DNA of 33,121 bases from an uncultured Lachnospiraceae bacterium (lineage in GTDB: Bacteria; Bacillota; Clostridia; Lachnospirales; Lachnospiraceae): assembly GCA_947630695.1 (NCBI GenBank), contig CANRIM010000024.1, positions 1 to 33,121 of the forward strand, given 5' to 3'. Each line of letters begins with the position of its first letter. Positions within the stretch are counted from its first letter, which is position 1. The position numbers and the translations under genes were made by a program. Shown here in pieces: positions 23,993 to 31,348 of the stretch. The notes under the pieces are model-generated. The model searched no databases and was not told the origin of the DNA. It saw only the letters and a program-made list of their open reading frames with translations.

Positions 23993-25627
23993 ATGATCGG
24001 AACAAGCAATATAACGCTGCGCCTTGGGAAAAAGGCGCTGTTTGAAGACGTGAATATCAAATTTACGGAAGGAAACTGCTATGGCCTGATCGGTGCCAAC
24101 GGCGCCGGAAAGTCCACATTTCTGAAGATTCTGACCGGCGAACTGGAACCCACCAAAGGGGAAGTCTATGTGACACCGGGCCAGCGGATTTCCTTTTTGA
24201 AACAGGATCATTTTCAATATAATGATTATAAGGTGCTGGACGCCGTGATTCTGGGCAATCCCCGGCTCTATGAAATCATGCAGGAAAAAGATGCCATTTA
24301 TGCCAAGGAGGACTTCACCGATGAGGACGGCATCCGTGCCAGCGAGCTGGAAGCGGAATTTGCCAACCTGGACGGCTGGTCCGCAGAGGCCAACGCCGCC
24401 ATGCTGCTGGAAGGCCTGGGGGTAGAAACCGAATTTCATGAAAAAACCGTCGGGGAAATTGAAACGCCGCTGAAAGTCAAGGTTCTGCTGGCCCAGGCGC
24501 TGTTCGGCGATCCGGACATCCTGCTGCTGGATGAGCCCACCAACCATCTGGATCTGGATGCCATTGCATGGCTGGAAGAATTTCTGATCAATTTCAACAA
24601 TACGCTGATCGTGGTTTCCCACGACCGCTATTTTCTGAACAAGGTCTGCACCCATATCGCGGACATTGATTATGCCCGGATCCAGCTGTATACCGGCAAC
24701 TACGATTTCTGGTATGAGTCCTCCCAGCTGCTGATCAATCAGATGCGGGAAGCCAACAAAAAGAAAGAGGAAAAAATCAAGGAGCTGCAGGAATTTATTT
24801 CCCGTTTCAGCGCCAACGCTTCCAAGAGCAAGCAGGCGACTTCCCGGAAGCGTGCCCTTGAAAAAATTCAGCTGGACGAAATCAAACCTTCCAGCCGGAA
24901 ATACCCCTATATTGATTTTCGTCCTTCCAGAGAAATCGGCAATGAAGTATTAAGTGTCGAGCATCTGTCCAAAACCGTGAACGGCGTGAAGGTGCTGGAC
25001 GATCTCTCCTTCCAGCTGGGCCGGGAAGACAAGGTTGCGCTGGTAGGCGGAAACGAACTGGCAAAAACCACCCTGCTGCAGATTTTAAGCGGTGAGATGG
25101 AGCCGGACGAAGGCAACTACAAATGGGGGATTACCACTTCCCGCTCCTATTTCCCCAAGGACAACAACCATCTCTTTGACTGCGAGGACACCATTGTGGA
25201 ATGGCTGATGCCCTTCTCTCCGGAAAAGGACGTAACCTATGTCCGGGGCTTCCTGGGACGGATGCTGTTTGCCGGCGACGACGGCATCAAGAAAGTACGG
25301 GTGCTTTCCGGCGGTGAAAAGGTGCGCTGCATTCTTTCCAAGATGATGATTCAGGCCACGAATATTCTGCTGTTTGACGAGCCTACCAACCACCTGGATA
25401 TGGAATCCATCACTGCGCTGAACAACGCGCTGATCAAATTCCCGGGGGTTGTGCTCTTTACCTCCCATGACCATCAGTTTGTACAGACCACGGCCAACCG
25501 GATTATCGAGATTCTGCCCAACGGCAAGTACATCGACAAGATGACTACCTATGACGAATATCTCGAAAGCGATGAAACGGCCAGAAAACGAACCATTTAT
25601 ACCATGGATCCGGATTCGGACAATTAA
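23993..25627 (+). CDS. ABC-F family ATPase (YbiT-like)
   Basis: A soluble protein of 544 residues with two ABC ATPase domains joined by a charged P-site tether (about 250-305), acting on ribosomes. Domain 1 has Walker A GANGAGKST (34-42) and Walker B LLLDEPTNHLD, but its signature is GEIETPLKVK (154-163) instead of LSGGE. Domain 2 has an altered Walker A, GGNELAKTT (352-360), a good signature LSGGE (438-442) and LLFDEPTNHLD. The site made by Walker A of domain 1 and the signature of domain 2 is therefore intact, while the opposite site is altered on both sides. I have seen similar variants among clostridial ABC-F proteins, so this is a subtype rather than decay. Its role (translation factor or resistance) is open. 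Confidence 0.9.
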   Translation: MIGTSNITLRLGKKALFEDVNIKFTEGNCYGLIGANGAGKSTFLKILTGELEPTKGEVYVTPGQRISFLKQDHFQYNDYKVLDAVILGNPRLYEIMQEKDAIYAKEDFTDEDGIRASELEAEFANLDGWSAEANAAMLLEGLGVETEFHEKTVGEIETPLKVKVLLAQALFGDPDILLLDEPTNHLDLDAIAWLEEFLINFNNTLIVVSHDRYFLNKVCTHIADIDYARIQLYTGNYDFWYESSQLLINQMREANKKKEEKIKELQEFISRFSANASKSKQATSRKRALEKIQLDEIKPSSRKYPYIDFRPSREIGNEVLSVEHLSKTVNGVKVLDDLSFQLGREDKVALVGGNELAKTTLLQILSGEMEPDEGNYKWGITTSRSYFPKDNNHLFDCEDTIVEWLMPFSPEKDVTYVRGFLGRMLFAGDDGIKKVRVLSGGEKVRCILSKMMIQATNILLFDEPTNHLDMESITALNNALIKFPGVVLFTSHDHQFVQTTANRIIEILPNGKYIDKMTTYDEYLESDETARKRTIYTMDPDSDN

Positions 25628-25634
25628 AACCACG

Positions 25635-25666
25635 AAAAAAGCTCTGCAGGCCGCAGAGCTTTTTTT
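25635..25666. terminator. Bidirectional terminator between ABC-F and the GT-C-like gene
   Basis: A stem GCTCTGC/GCAGAGC (25641-25647 with 25653-25659) is extended by A/T pairs and flanked by A-runs and T-runs on both sides, so it can stop transcription from either direction. Confidence 0.92.
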
Positions 25667-25667
25667 A

Positions 25668-27848
25668 TTACAGATCCAGCTGCAGAAGCAATGTATTGTT
25701 ATCTCCTTCGCAAAGTACGCTGGCGTTTTCAGCAAACCACGCTTCGTCAATCTGATAATTTCCGCGTTCCTCTGCGCCGATGACCACATAGGCCACATGG
25801 TATTTTTCGAACAGATCCCGGTGTGACTCCGGTGCTTCAAACATCAAGCGCAGATCCTGCTCACGATCCGTAATATCAAATCCATGATAATACAGGAAGG
25901 TTCCCGCGCCTACCACAATATTTCTTCCGGTCAGAGACGCCACCGCGTTATTGTGATTATTGTCCGTCAGAATCACCGCATCCGCCGGAATATCGCTTCC
26001 ATTGATATAATCAACGATTTTCAGATACGCATTCGGATACAGCTGATAGTTGGATACATATTCCCGTCCCAGTGTCAGAACCGCGGAAACCGTACAGATC
26101 ACAAGCACCAACGCCGCAGCAGCAACCGCCAGTATCTTTGGCCTGATTTTCCGATACAGATCGATCATCACGGAAGCCGCGGGAATCAGCAGGAAGATAA
26201 ACCCGATATACAACAGTTTGTTATTGTCGTAGGGATTGGGCTGAAATCCCAGAAACTCGGCAATGTACCAGATGGCCAGTCCCGACACCGCAAGGCGGAA
26301 CTGCTTCTTCCCGGAAAAAACCAGTGCAATGAGAATAAACAGCATAACCAGCCCGATGTTCTTGAGATAAAAAGTGACGTAGCCGTCGGTGAGATTCGCC
26401 CAGTTGAACTGCCCGCGGACAAAACGATCCCCCGTCGCCTGTCGGAAAGTCCATACAAACAGCTGCGCACATGCGAGAGGCAGCACAATGGCCAGAAAAA
26501 CACCCCAGCTTTTCAGCACAGGCAGAACCTGTTTACGGACAATTAACCGTACCAGAAGTACCAGAATGCAGATCGCTCCCAGTGCCGCGCCGCCCAGCCC
26601 GATGGCAAGATACAGCGATGTATGATCCTTCTGCGGATATCGCAGCGCATAATTTCTGAGCATACTTAAACTCAGCAGTGCCACAAAAATCACACCCATC
26701 CGCAGAATCTTCGGAACCGCAGGATTTCCTTTCGCAATCCGGTCACTAAGCGAAGTTACGGCACAGCGGTCACACAGATCATAAAACAGCCACACCGCAC
26801 AGACAATGCCCAGGGCAAGAAACGAATGGGTATGGATCATGACCAGTCCCCCGGCCAGTATGCCGCCGTAATAAAAATATTTCGTCTTTTTTTCAAAGTT
26901 TGCCCGGTAAAGCAGAAACAGAATCGTAAACAGTACCGCCCAGCCGAACAGCGTCGCCCGCTGGGGCAGCATCATGTCTGCCACCACATTGGTCCATCGA
27001 ATGTTATTGTCCACAAAATTGGTGGGTGTATGGTAAAACTCCGTAAATATTTCCTGAATCGAATGGGTTTTATCTCCGATGACATTGATAAAATACAGAA
27101 ATCCGAAACCGCCGTCAAAGAAAAACAGGATCCATGCCAGCACCGATTTTGCCCTGTCTTTCAGCCATGCAAAGGCAAAGGCATAAAAACCACCCATAGC
27201 CTGCAGAAAGGCAATCATCATGGGAAGACAGTACGCCAGCTTCAGAGAGCAGCCCCAGAGATACAGGCTGGATGAAATACTGTCGCAGAGAAACGGATAA
27301 CAAAGCCGCTGTCCCGGCAGGATCGAATAATCCGGCGGAAACATGCCCTGCCCGGCAATGCTGGTAATAAAGCCCAGATGCATATTCATATCGCCGTAGG
27401 TACACTGCCCGGTTTCCAGACCGCTCTCCCCCGGAAGCAGCACATGGCTGTGCAGCAGCACCGCAAACAAAACCGCCAGCAGCACAAACAAAACGGTAAT
27501 GACTGCATTGTTTCGCAAAAAAGGACCGGCTGCGCTGACTGCGTCTTTCCAGTGAAACAGCATCAAATCCAGCTTTTTCTTTTTTTTACTGTATACAACA
27601 ATCGATGCCGCTGTAAGCAGTGTCAGAAGAAGCAGCGCCGCCATATGGGAACCGCTGTTAAAATGCATCACAGAGGATGTTAAAGCCGGAAGCCACTGCA
27701 GCAAAAAGCTTCCGGTCACACTGCCGATCAGCACCCGGATCAACGGTTTTTCTTTTTGAAAAAACAGATCGGCCAGAATGATTCCGAAGCACTGATAGAG
27801 AAAAAAATACAACACGGCCGTTATATTGCCGATGACAGTTCCGTACAT
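25668..27848 (-). CDS. Large polytopic membrane protein, GT-C glycosyltransferase-like
   Basis: A 726-residue integral membrane protein with roughly 14-16 hydrophobic helices and a soluble C-terminal region of about 125 residues (after the last helix and LGREYVSNYQLYP). The first large external loop holds GQCTYGDMNMHLGFITSIAGQGMFPPDYS. An Asp in that loop and the overall layout recall GT-C enzymes, which move sugars from lipid-phosphate donors. FQPNPYDNNKLLYIG before a late helix is a further pattern seen in such proteins. AAGGAAGGA is eight bases before the ATG. I do not recognise a characterised family. A lipid-linked sugar transferase for wall or surface polymers is an inference. Confidence 0.72.
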   Translation of the reverse strand: MYGTVIGNITAVLYFFLYQCFGIILADLFFQKEKPLIRVLIGSVTGSFLLQWLPALTSSVMHFNSGSHMAALLLLTLLTAASIVVYSKKKKKLDLMLFHWKDAVSAAGPFLRNNAVITVLFVLLAVLFAVLLHSHVLLPGESGLETGQCTYGDMNMHLGFITSIAGQGMFPPDYSILPGQRLCYPFLCDSISSSLYLWGCSLKLAYCLPMMIAFLQAMGGFYAFAFAWLKDRAKSVLAWILFFFDGGFGFLYFINVIGDKTHSIQEIFTEFYHTPTNFVDNNIRWTNVVADMMLPQRATLFGWAVLFTILFLLYRANFEKKTKYFYYGGILAGGLVMIHTHSFLALGIVCAVWLFYDLCDRCAVTSLSDRIAKGNPAVPKILRMGVIFVALLSLSMLRNYALRYPQKDHTSLYLAIGLGGAALGAICILVLLVRLIVRKQVLPVLKSWGVFLAIVLPLACAQLFVWTFRQATGDRFVRGQFNWANLTDGYVTFYLKNIGLVMLFILIALVFSGKKQFRLAVSGLAIWYIAEFLGFQPNPYDNNKLLYIGFIFLLIPAASVMIDLYRKIRPKILAVAAAALVLVICTVSAVLTLGREYVSNYQLYPNAYLKIVDYINGSDIPADAVILTDNNHNNAVASLTGRNIVVGAGTFLYYHGFDITDREQDLRLMFEAPESHRDLFEKYHVAYVVIGAEERGNYQIDEAWFAENASVLCEGDNNTLLLQLDL

Positions 27849-27896
27849 CTTGTGATTCCTTCCTTTCCTGCCGCAAAATCACGCGGCGCGCGTCTA

Positions 27897-27933
27897 AAAT
27901 CAGAAAAGGCAATACTTTCTGCAAAGTACTGCC
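27897..27933 (-). terminator. Terminator after the small membrane protein gene
   Basis: An 11-bp stem (27923-27933 with 27908-27918, one G-U pair) with a 4-base loop is followed on the minus strand by TTTTCTGATTTT. It separates the small gene from the GT-C-like gene downstream, for which I find no clear promoter of its own. Confidence 0.8.
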
Positions 27934-27953
27934 TTATAGAATACTTTCCTGCT

Positions 27954-28214
27954 TTATTCCCCCGGATCCGCTTCCACGGATTCCATCCCGTCCACATAAT
28001 CATCAAGGGGCTGCACATTGACCGTTGTCGCATTGGTCCCGGCGGATTTTCCTTCAATCTTCTGGTAAATCGAAAAACCAATCCAGAACGCAAGCGCCAC
28101 ACAGAGTACGATCACAACGATCCGCGCAATCAGCGACTCCCGCTTTTCTTTTTTCAGCGCTTCGCTGCGCTTTGTCTTCTCTTCTTTATATCTGTTTACT
28201 TTATCAACGCTCAT
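27954..28214 (-). CDS. Small single-pass membrane protein
   Basis: An 86-residue protein of unknown function. Residues 1-28 are highly charged and helical (KEEKTKRSEALKKEKRE). One membrane helix follows (about 29-50, ARIVVIVLCVALAFWIGFSIY). A short acidic end rich in Asp and Glu would lie outside if the N-terminus is inside by the positive-inside rule. AAGGAG is six bases before the ATG at 28214; an in-frame start at 28229 would cover that site. It has its own promoter and terminator. Located between xerD and the GT-C-like gene, it may assist the latter, but there is no direct evidence. Confidence 0.75.
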   Translation of the reverse strand: MSVDKVNRYKEEKTKRSEALKKEKRESLIARIVVIVLCVALAFWIGFSIYQKIEGKSAGTNATTVNVQPLDDYVDGMESVEADPGE

Positions 28215-28259
28215 AAACGACTCCTTCAATCTAAGAATAATTTCCCGTAAATCTTAAAA

Positions 28260-28288
28260 ATATTAGCACAGCGGCCGAAAAATAGCAA
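28260..28288 (-). promoter_or_regulatory. Promoter of the small membrane protein gene
   Basis: On the minus strand TTGCTA (28283-28288) and TAATAT (28260-28265) have a 17-base spacer, between the end of xerD and the small gene. Confidence 0.6.
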
Positions 28289-28297
28289 GCCTTTTCC

Positions 28298-29185
28298 CTA
28301 TTTTCTGGGATGGGCGCTCTCGTAGATCTGCCGAATACGCTGATTGTTGATATTGACATAGATTTTCGTAGAGGAAATGTCCGAATGTCCCAGCATTTCC
28401 GCAACCGCATGGACATCCGCGCCGTTTTCCAGCAGATGTACCGCAAAGGTATGCCGCAGGGTATGGGGTGTGATTTCTGTTTCGATACCCGCCTGGGCGG
28501 CATAGCTTTTGATCAGCTTCCAGAAGCCCTGCCGGGACATCTCCGCCCCTCTGCAATTTGTAAACAGCAGATGCATATTGCTGTCCTGTACAAAAACAGG
28601 TCTTCCATGCTCCAGATAAATCTCCAGCGCTTTTTTTGCCGATGTGCCGAAGGGAATGGTTCTCTGCCGGTCTTCAAAACGACAGGTAATGCAGGCGCTG
28701 TCCAGATGCACATCTCCCAGTTTCAGGGAAATCAGTTCCGAAACCCGGATGCCCGTGGCATACATCAGTTCCAGCATGGCTTTATCCCGCAGATGCTTCG
28801 GCTTTCCTGAAGAGGGCTGCTGCAGAAGACGCTCAACTTCTTCTACCGAAAGAATGCCGGGCATCTTTTTTTCCACCTTCGGGCCTTTGATTTCCGCTGC
28901 CAGATCAACATTGATCTGATCCGATGAAGACAGATACAGGTAAAAGGCCCGCAGAGAAGCGACGCTGCGGGATACCGTAGAATCCGAAAAGCCCTGCTTT
29001 TGCAGATCCGTAATATAAGCTCTGATCTGTGCGTCGGTAATGTGTACGCAGTCGGAAATACCCTGCTGTTCCAGATAAGCACAATATTTCCGCAAATCTC
29101 TTTGATAGGAGGCGACCGTATTCGATGATGCTTTTTTGATTTCTGTCAGATAATTCGCAAATGCATGTATGACATCATCATTCAT
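28298..29185 (-). CDS. xerD: Tyrosine recombinase XerD-like
   Basis: A 295-residue tyrosine recombinase, the length of chromosomal XerC/XerD, which resolve chromosome dimers at dif. The N-terminal SAM-like core-binding domain covers about 1-90. Catalytic residues are Arg147 (ATGIRVSEL), His241 and Arg244 (PHTLRHTFAVH), His267 (LGHSD) and nucleophile Tyr276 (STKIYVN). The beta-hairpin that bears Lys172 in E. coli XerD (GKGNKER) is shortened here to CRFEDRQR, with Arg169 in place of Lys. A chromosomal role is favoured by the spoIIM-like gene beside it, an arrangement also seen in Bacillus (spoIIM near ripX/xerD), and by the absence of integration scars. Confidence 0.88.
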   Translation of the reverse strand: MNDDVIHAFANYLTEIKKASSNTVASYQRDLRKYCAYLEQQGISDCVHITDAQIRAYITDLQKQGFSDSTVSRSVASLRAFYLYLSSSDQINVDLAAEIKGPKVEKKMPGILSVEEVERLLQQPSSGKPKHLRDKAMLELMYATGIRVSELISLKLGDVHLDSACITCRFEDRQRTIPFGTSAKKALEIYLEHGRPVFVQDSNMHLLFTNCRGAEMSRQGFWKLIKSYAAQAGIETEITPHTLRHTFAVHLLENGADVHAVAEMLGHSDISSTKIYVNINNQRIRQIYESAHPRK

Positions 29186-29224
29186 TTTTCGCCGTCTCCT
29201 CTCATAAAATCACAAATTATCAAT

Positions 29225-29253
29225 ATTTTAATGCCGGATTTGGTCGAATGCAA
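29225..29253 (-). promoter_or_regulatory. Probable xerD promoter
   Basis: On the minus strand TTGCAT (29248-29253) and TAAAAT (29225-29230) have a 17-base spacer in the gap between the spoIIM-like gene and xerD. The remaining gap holds a short TTGGAA/TTCCAA palindrome (29313-29326) with no evident role. Confidence 0.5.
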
Positions 29254-29354
29254 GCATAAAAACGCCCAATTTTTGCCGGATTTTCAGTGTTTTTCGCCAA
29301 TGGCACAAAATGTTGGAAGTTTCCAATTTAGTTATCAATATCTTGTATATTTTT

Positions 29355-29915
29355 TCAAACATGCAGCAAAATTTTTTTTATCAGCGGAAACATAACATAG
29401 GTTTCCAGCAGACTGCCAAGAATCAAAAGACCCAGAAATGTCAGAAACAGAAGCAGATACCGCATCCATGCTCTTTTTCCCCGCTTCCAGTCTTCCCGGA
29501 TGCAGAAGAAAAATACCGAAAGATAGATTGTCCACTGGGGAATCATGAAAAAAAAGCCGCTGCAAAGCCCGGAAACACCCAGCAGCAGAATATTTCCACA
29601 GGCAAAAATACCAAAGACAAAAAAGAAAATACCACACAGTACATCCGCCAGATATCTGCCGCCAAACAAACGAGAAATCAGTACCAGCAGGGCAAACAGG
29701 CAGATTCGTTTCCGAAGCACATACAAAAACAACTGCTCCTGCGCCGTCTGTCCGGCTGCAAGCTGATGCTGCATCAGTTCTACATAGGGCTTCAGTTTCA
29801 TGATATCCTGTTTCATGAAAAAAAGCGCCACACAGACTCCCAGCAAAAAAGCAAACAGCGCGATGGCCGGCAGAAGACTCCTGAAATGACTACGTTTTCG
29901 TTTCATTTTGGGCAT
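29355..29915 (-). CDS. Stage II sporulation protein M-like membrane protein
   Basis: A 186-residue membrane protein with about five hydrophobic helices. SpoIIM in B. subtilis (about 215 residues) joins SpoIIP and SpoIID in peptidoglycan hydrolysis during engulfment. Similarity here is modest: the last helix ends LGSLLETYVMFPLIKKIL, matching the conserved Glu-x-Tyr...Pro-Leu end of SpoIIM proteins, and a glycine-rich middle helix has FFFVFGIFACGNILLLGVSGLCSGF. The position next to xerD supports the call. The ribosome site AGAGG lies inside a strong hairpin whose T-run abuts the ATG, so translation may be restricted. I find no clear sporulation-sigma promoter. Confidence 0.68.
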   Translation of the reverse strand: MPKMKRKRSHFRSLLPAIALFAFLLGVCVALFFMKQDIMKLKPYVELMQHQLAAGQTAQEQLFLYVLRKRICLFALLVLISRLFGGRYLADVLCGIFFFVFGIFACGNILLLGVSGLCSGFFFMIPQWTIYLSVFFFCIREDWKRGKRAWMRYLLLFLTFLGLLILGSLLETYVMFPLIKKILLHV

Positions 29916-29970
29916 AAAAAACCTCTCATATATTTCCTGTGTTCGTCCACTACTAGAAATATATGAGAGG
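29916..29970 (-). terminator. Terminator/ribosome-site hairpin between aminotransferase and spoIIM-like gene
   Basis: Perfect 15-bp arms (29956-29970 and 29922-29936) enclose a 19-base loop. On the minus strand they are followed by six T residues that end one base before the spoIIM-like ATG. This is a standard terminator for the aminotransferase gene, but its 3' arm contains GAGAGG, the only ribosome site of the next gene. Confidence 0.88.
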
Positions 29971-29999
29971 CACTTGCATTTATGCGCACTGCAAACCGC

Positions 30000-31199
30000 T
30001 TATTCAAACTGGTCGGCAAATTTTTTGATCCGCCGGATGCCCTCCACAATATGCTCCATGCTGATGGCATAGGAAAGACGAATATGTTTCGGTGCGCCAA
30101 AATCGCCGCAGGGAATCACCGCCACACGATAATCATTCAGCAGTATATCCGCGATGTCCGCCGCATCCTTGATTTCTGCTCCGTTGTAGGTTTTACCGCA
30201 GAGTTTGGAGCAGTCCACAAACAGATAAAAGGCGCCGGTGGGTTTCACCGCTTCCAGTGCGGCAATCTCATTGACCTTTTCGTAAATGACCTCGCCCCGT
30301 TTGGCAAATTCTTTGCGCATGATTTCCACTGCCTTCTGGGATCCGGTCAGCGCCTCAATGGCGGCCTTCTGGGAAATGGAGCAGGGATTGCTGGTGCAGT
30401 GGCTCTGAATGCTGCTGATGAGCTTTGCGATTTCCTTCGGCGCGCAGACGTAACCGATGCGCCAGCCCGTCATGGAGTAGCTTTTCGCCACGCCGTTGCA
30501 GGTGATGGTCCGCTGATAAATTTCATCGTTCAGCGATGCCATGCTCACATGCTCCGCGTCTCCGTAAACCAGATATTCATAGATTTCATCGGAAATCACA
30601 TAGATATCATTTGCCACGATCACCTGGGCTAAAGCTTCCATTTCCGCCCGGGTATAGACCATACCGGTGGGATTGGAAGGCGTATTGAAAATAAACGCCT
30701 TTGTTTTGGGCGTGATGGCCTCTGCCAGCTGCTGAGGCGTGATCTTATAATCATTTTCTTTTTTGGCTTCCACAAATACAGGCACGCCGTCGGCGATCAT
30801 CACCATCTCCGGATAGCTGAGCCAGTAGGGTGAAGGGATAATGACCTCGTCGCCGGGATTTAAGAGCGCCATCAAGGTATTGATCAGCGCATGTTTTCCG
30901 CCGTTTGTCACCACGATCTGAGAGGGTCTGTACTCTACATGATTGACCGTGCGGTACTTTTCGGCAATCGCTTCTTTGAGCTCCGGTGCGCCGGACGCCG
31001 GTGTATATTTCGTATAACCGGCATAAATGGCCTCCACCGCCGCGTCGCAGATATTTCTGGGCGTATCAAAATCCGGTTCTCCGGCCACAAAGCCAACCAC
31101 ATTGATGCCTTCCGCCCGCATGGCTTTCGCCTTGGCGGTCAGCTGCAGTGTGGAGGAAGGTTTTACACGTTTCGCTTTTTCAGATAATTCCAGTGGCAT
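30000..31199 (-). CDS. PLP-dependent aspartate/aromatic aminotransferase (AspB type)
   Basis: A fold type I aminotransferase of 399 residues in the Ib subgroup (AspC/AspB). It likely moves the amino group of aspartate, and possibly aromatic amino acids, to 2-oxoglutarate. Seen motifs: GEPDFDTP in the N-terminal arm, TNGGKHAL phosphate-binding region, NTPSNPTGMVY with the cofactor Asn, SDEIYEYLVY with Asp, the PLP lysine in AKSYSMTGWRIGY, and the substrate Arg in IRLSYA. AGGGAG precedes the ATG by about nine bases. It is a single-gene unit bounded by the rny terminator upstream and the hairpin downstream. Substrate range cannot be told by eye. Confidence 0.92.
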   Translation of the reverse strand: MPLELSEKAKRVKPSSTLQLTAKAKAMRAEGINVVGFVAGEPDFDTPRNICDAAVEAIYAGYTKYTPASGAPELKEAIAEKYRTVNHVEYRPSQIVVTNGGKHALINTLMALLNPGDEVIIPSPYWLSYPEMVMIADGVPVFVEAKKENDYKITPQQLAEAITPKTKAFIFNTPSNPTGMVYTRAEMEALAQVIVANDIYVISDEIYEYLVYGDAEHVSMASLNDEIYQRTITCNGVAKSYSMTGWRIGYVCAPKEIAKLISSIQSHCTSNPCSISQKAAIEALTGSQKAVEIMRKEFAKRGEVIYEKVNEIAALEAVKPTGAFYLFVDCSKLCGKTYNGAEIKDAADIADILLNDYRVAVIPCGDFGAPKHIRLSYAISMEHIVEGIRRIKKFADQFE

Positions 31200-31236
31200 A
31201 GTCTCTATCTCCCTGTCCTTCCATGTGTCAATTTAA

Positions 31237-31271
31237 GAACATATCTTACACGGTATGTTCCGAAAATTCAA
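31237..31271 (-). promoter_or_regulatory. Aminotransferase promoter with GAACATA/TATGTTC palindrome
   Basis: On the minus strand TTGAAT (31266-31271) and TAAGAT (31243-31248) have a 17-base spacer. Perfect 7-bp arms (31254-31260 and 31237-31243) with a 10-base centre bracket the -10. The half sites look like LexA half sites but are too far apart for a Firmicute SOS box (GAAC-N4-GTTC). Confidence 0.65.
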
Positions 31272-31293
31272 TACTTTTGATGAAAATTTGTCG

Positions 31294-31339
31294 TAAAAAA
31301 AGTATTCTACAAATGGTTTCCCGTTTATAGAATACTTTT
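31294..31339 (-). terminator. Terminator after rny
   Basis: A stem of about 15 bp (AAAGTATTCTA paired with TAGAATACTTT and flanking A/T pairs) with a loop near 31315-31323 is followed by seven T residues on the minus strand. Confidence 0.88.
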
Positions 31340-31348
31340 CATTCCATG

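Noticed and set aside
28298-29185. Integrase of a mobile element
   Set aside because: Length, XerD-like sequence and the neighbouring spoIIM-like gene fit a chromosomal recombinase; I see no att repeats, excision gene or cargo.
31237-31260. LexA (SOS) box at the aminotransferase promoter
   Set aside because: The Firmicute SOS box needs GAAC and GTTC four bases apart; here they are 16 apart.
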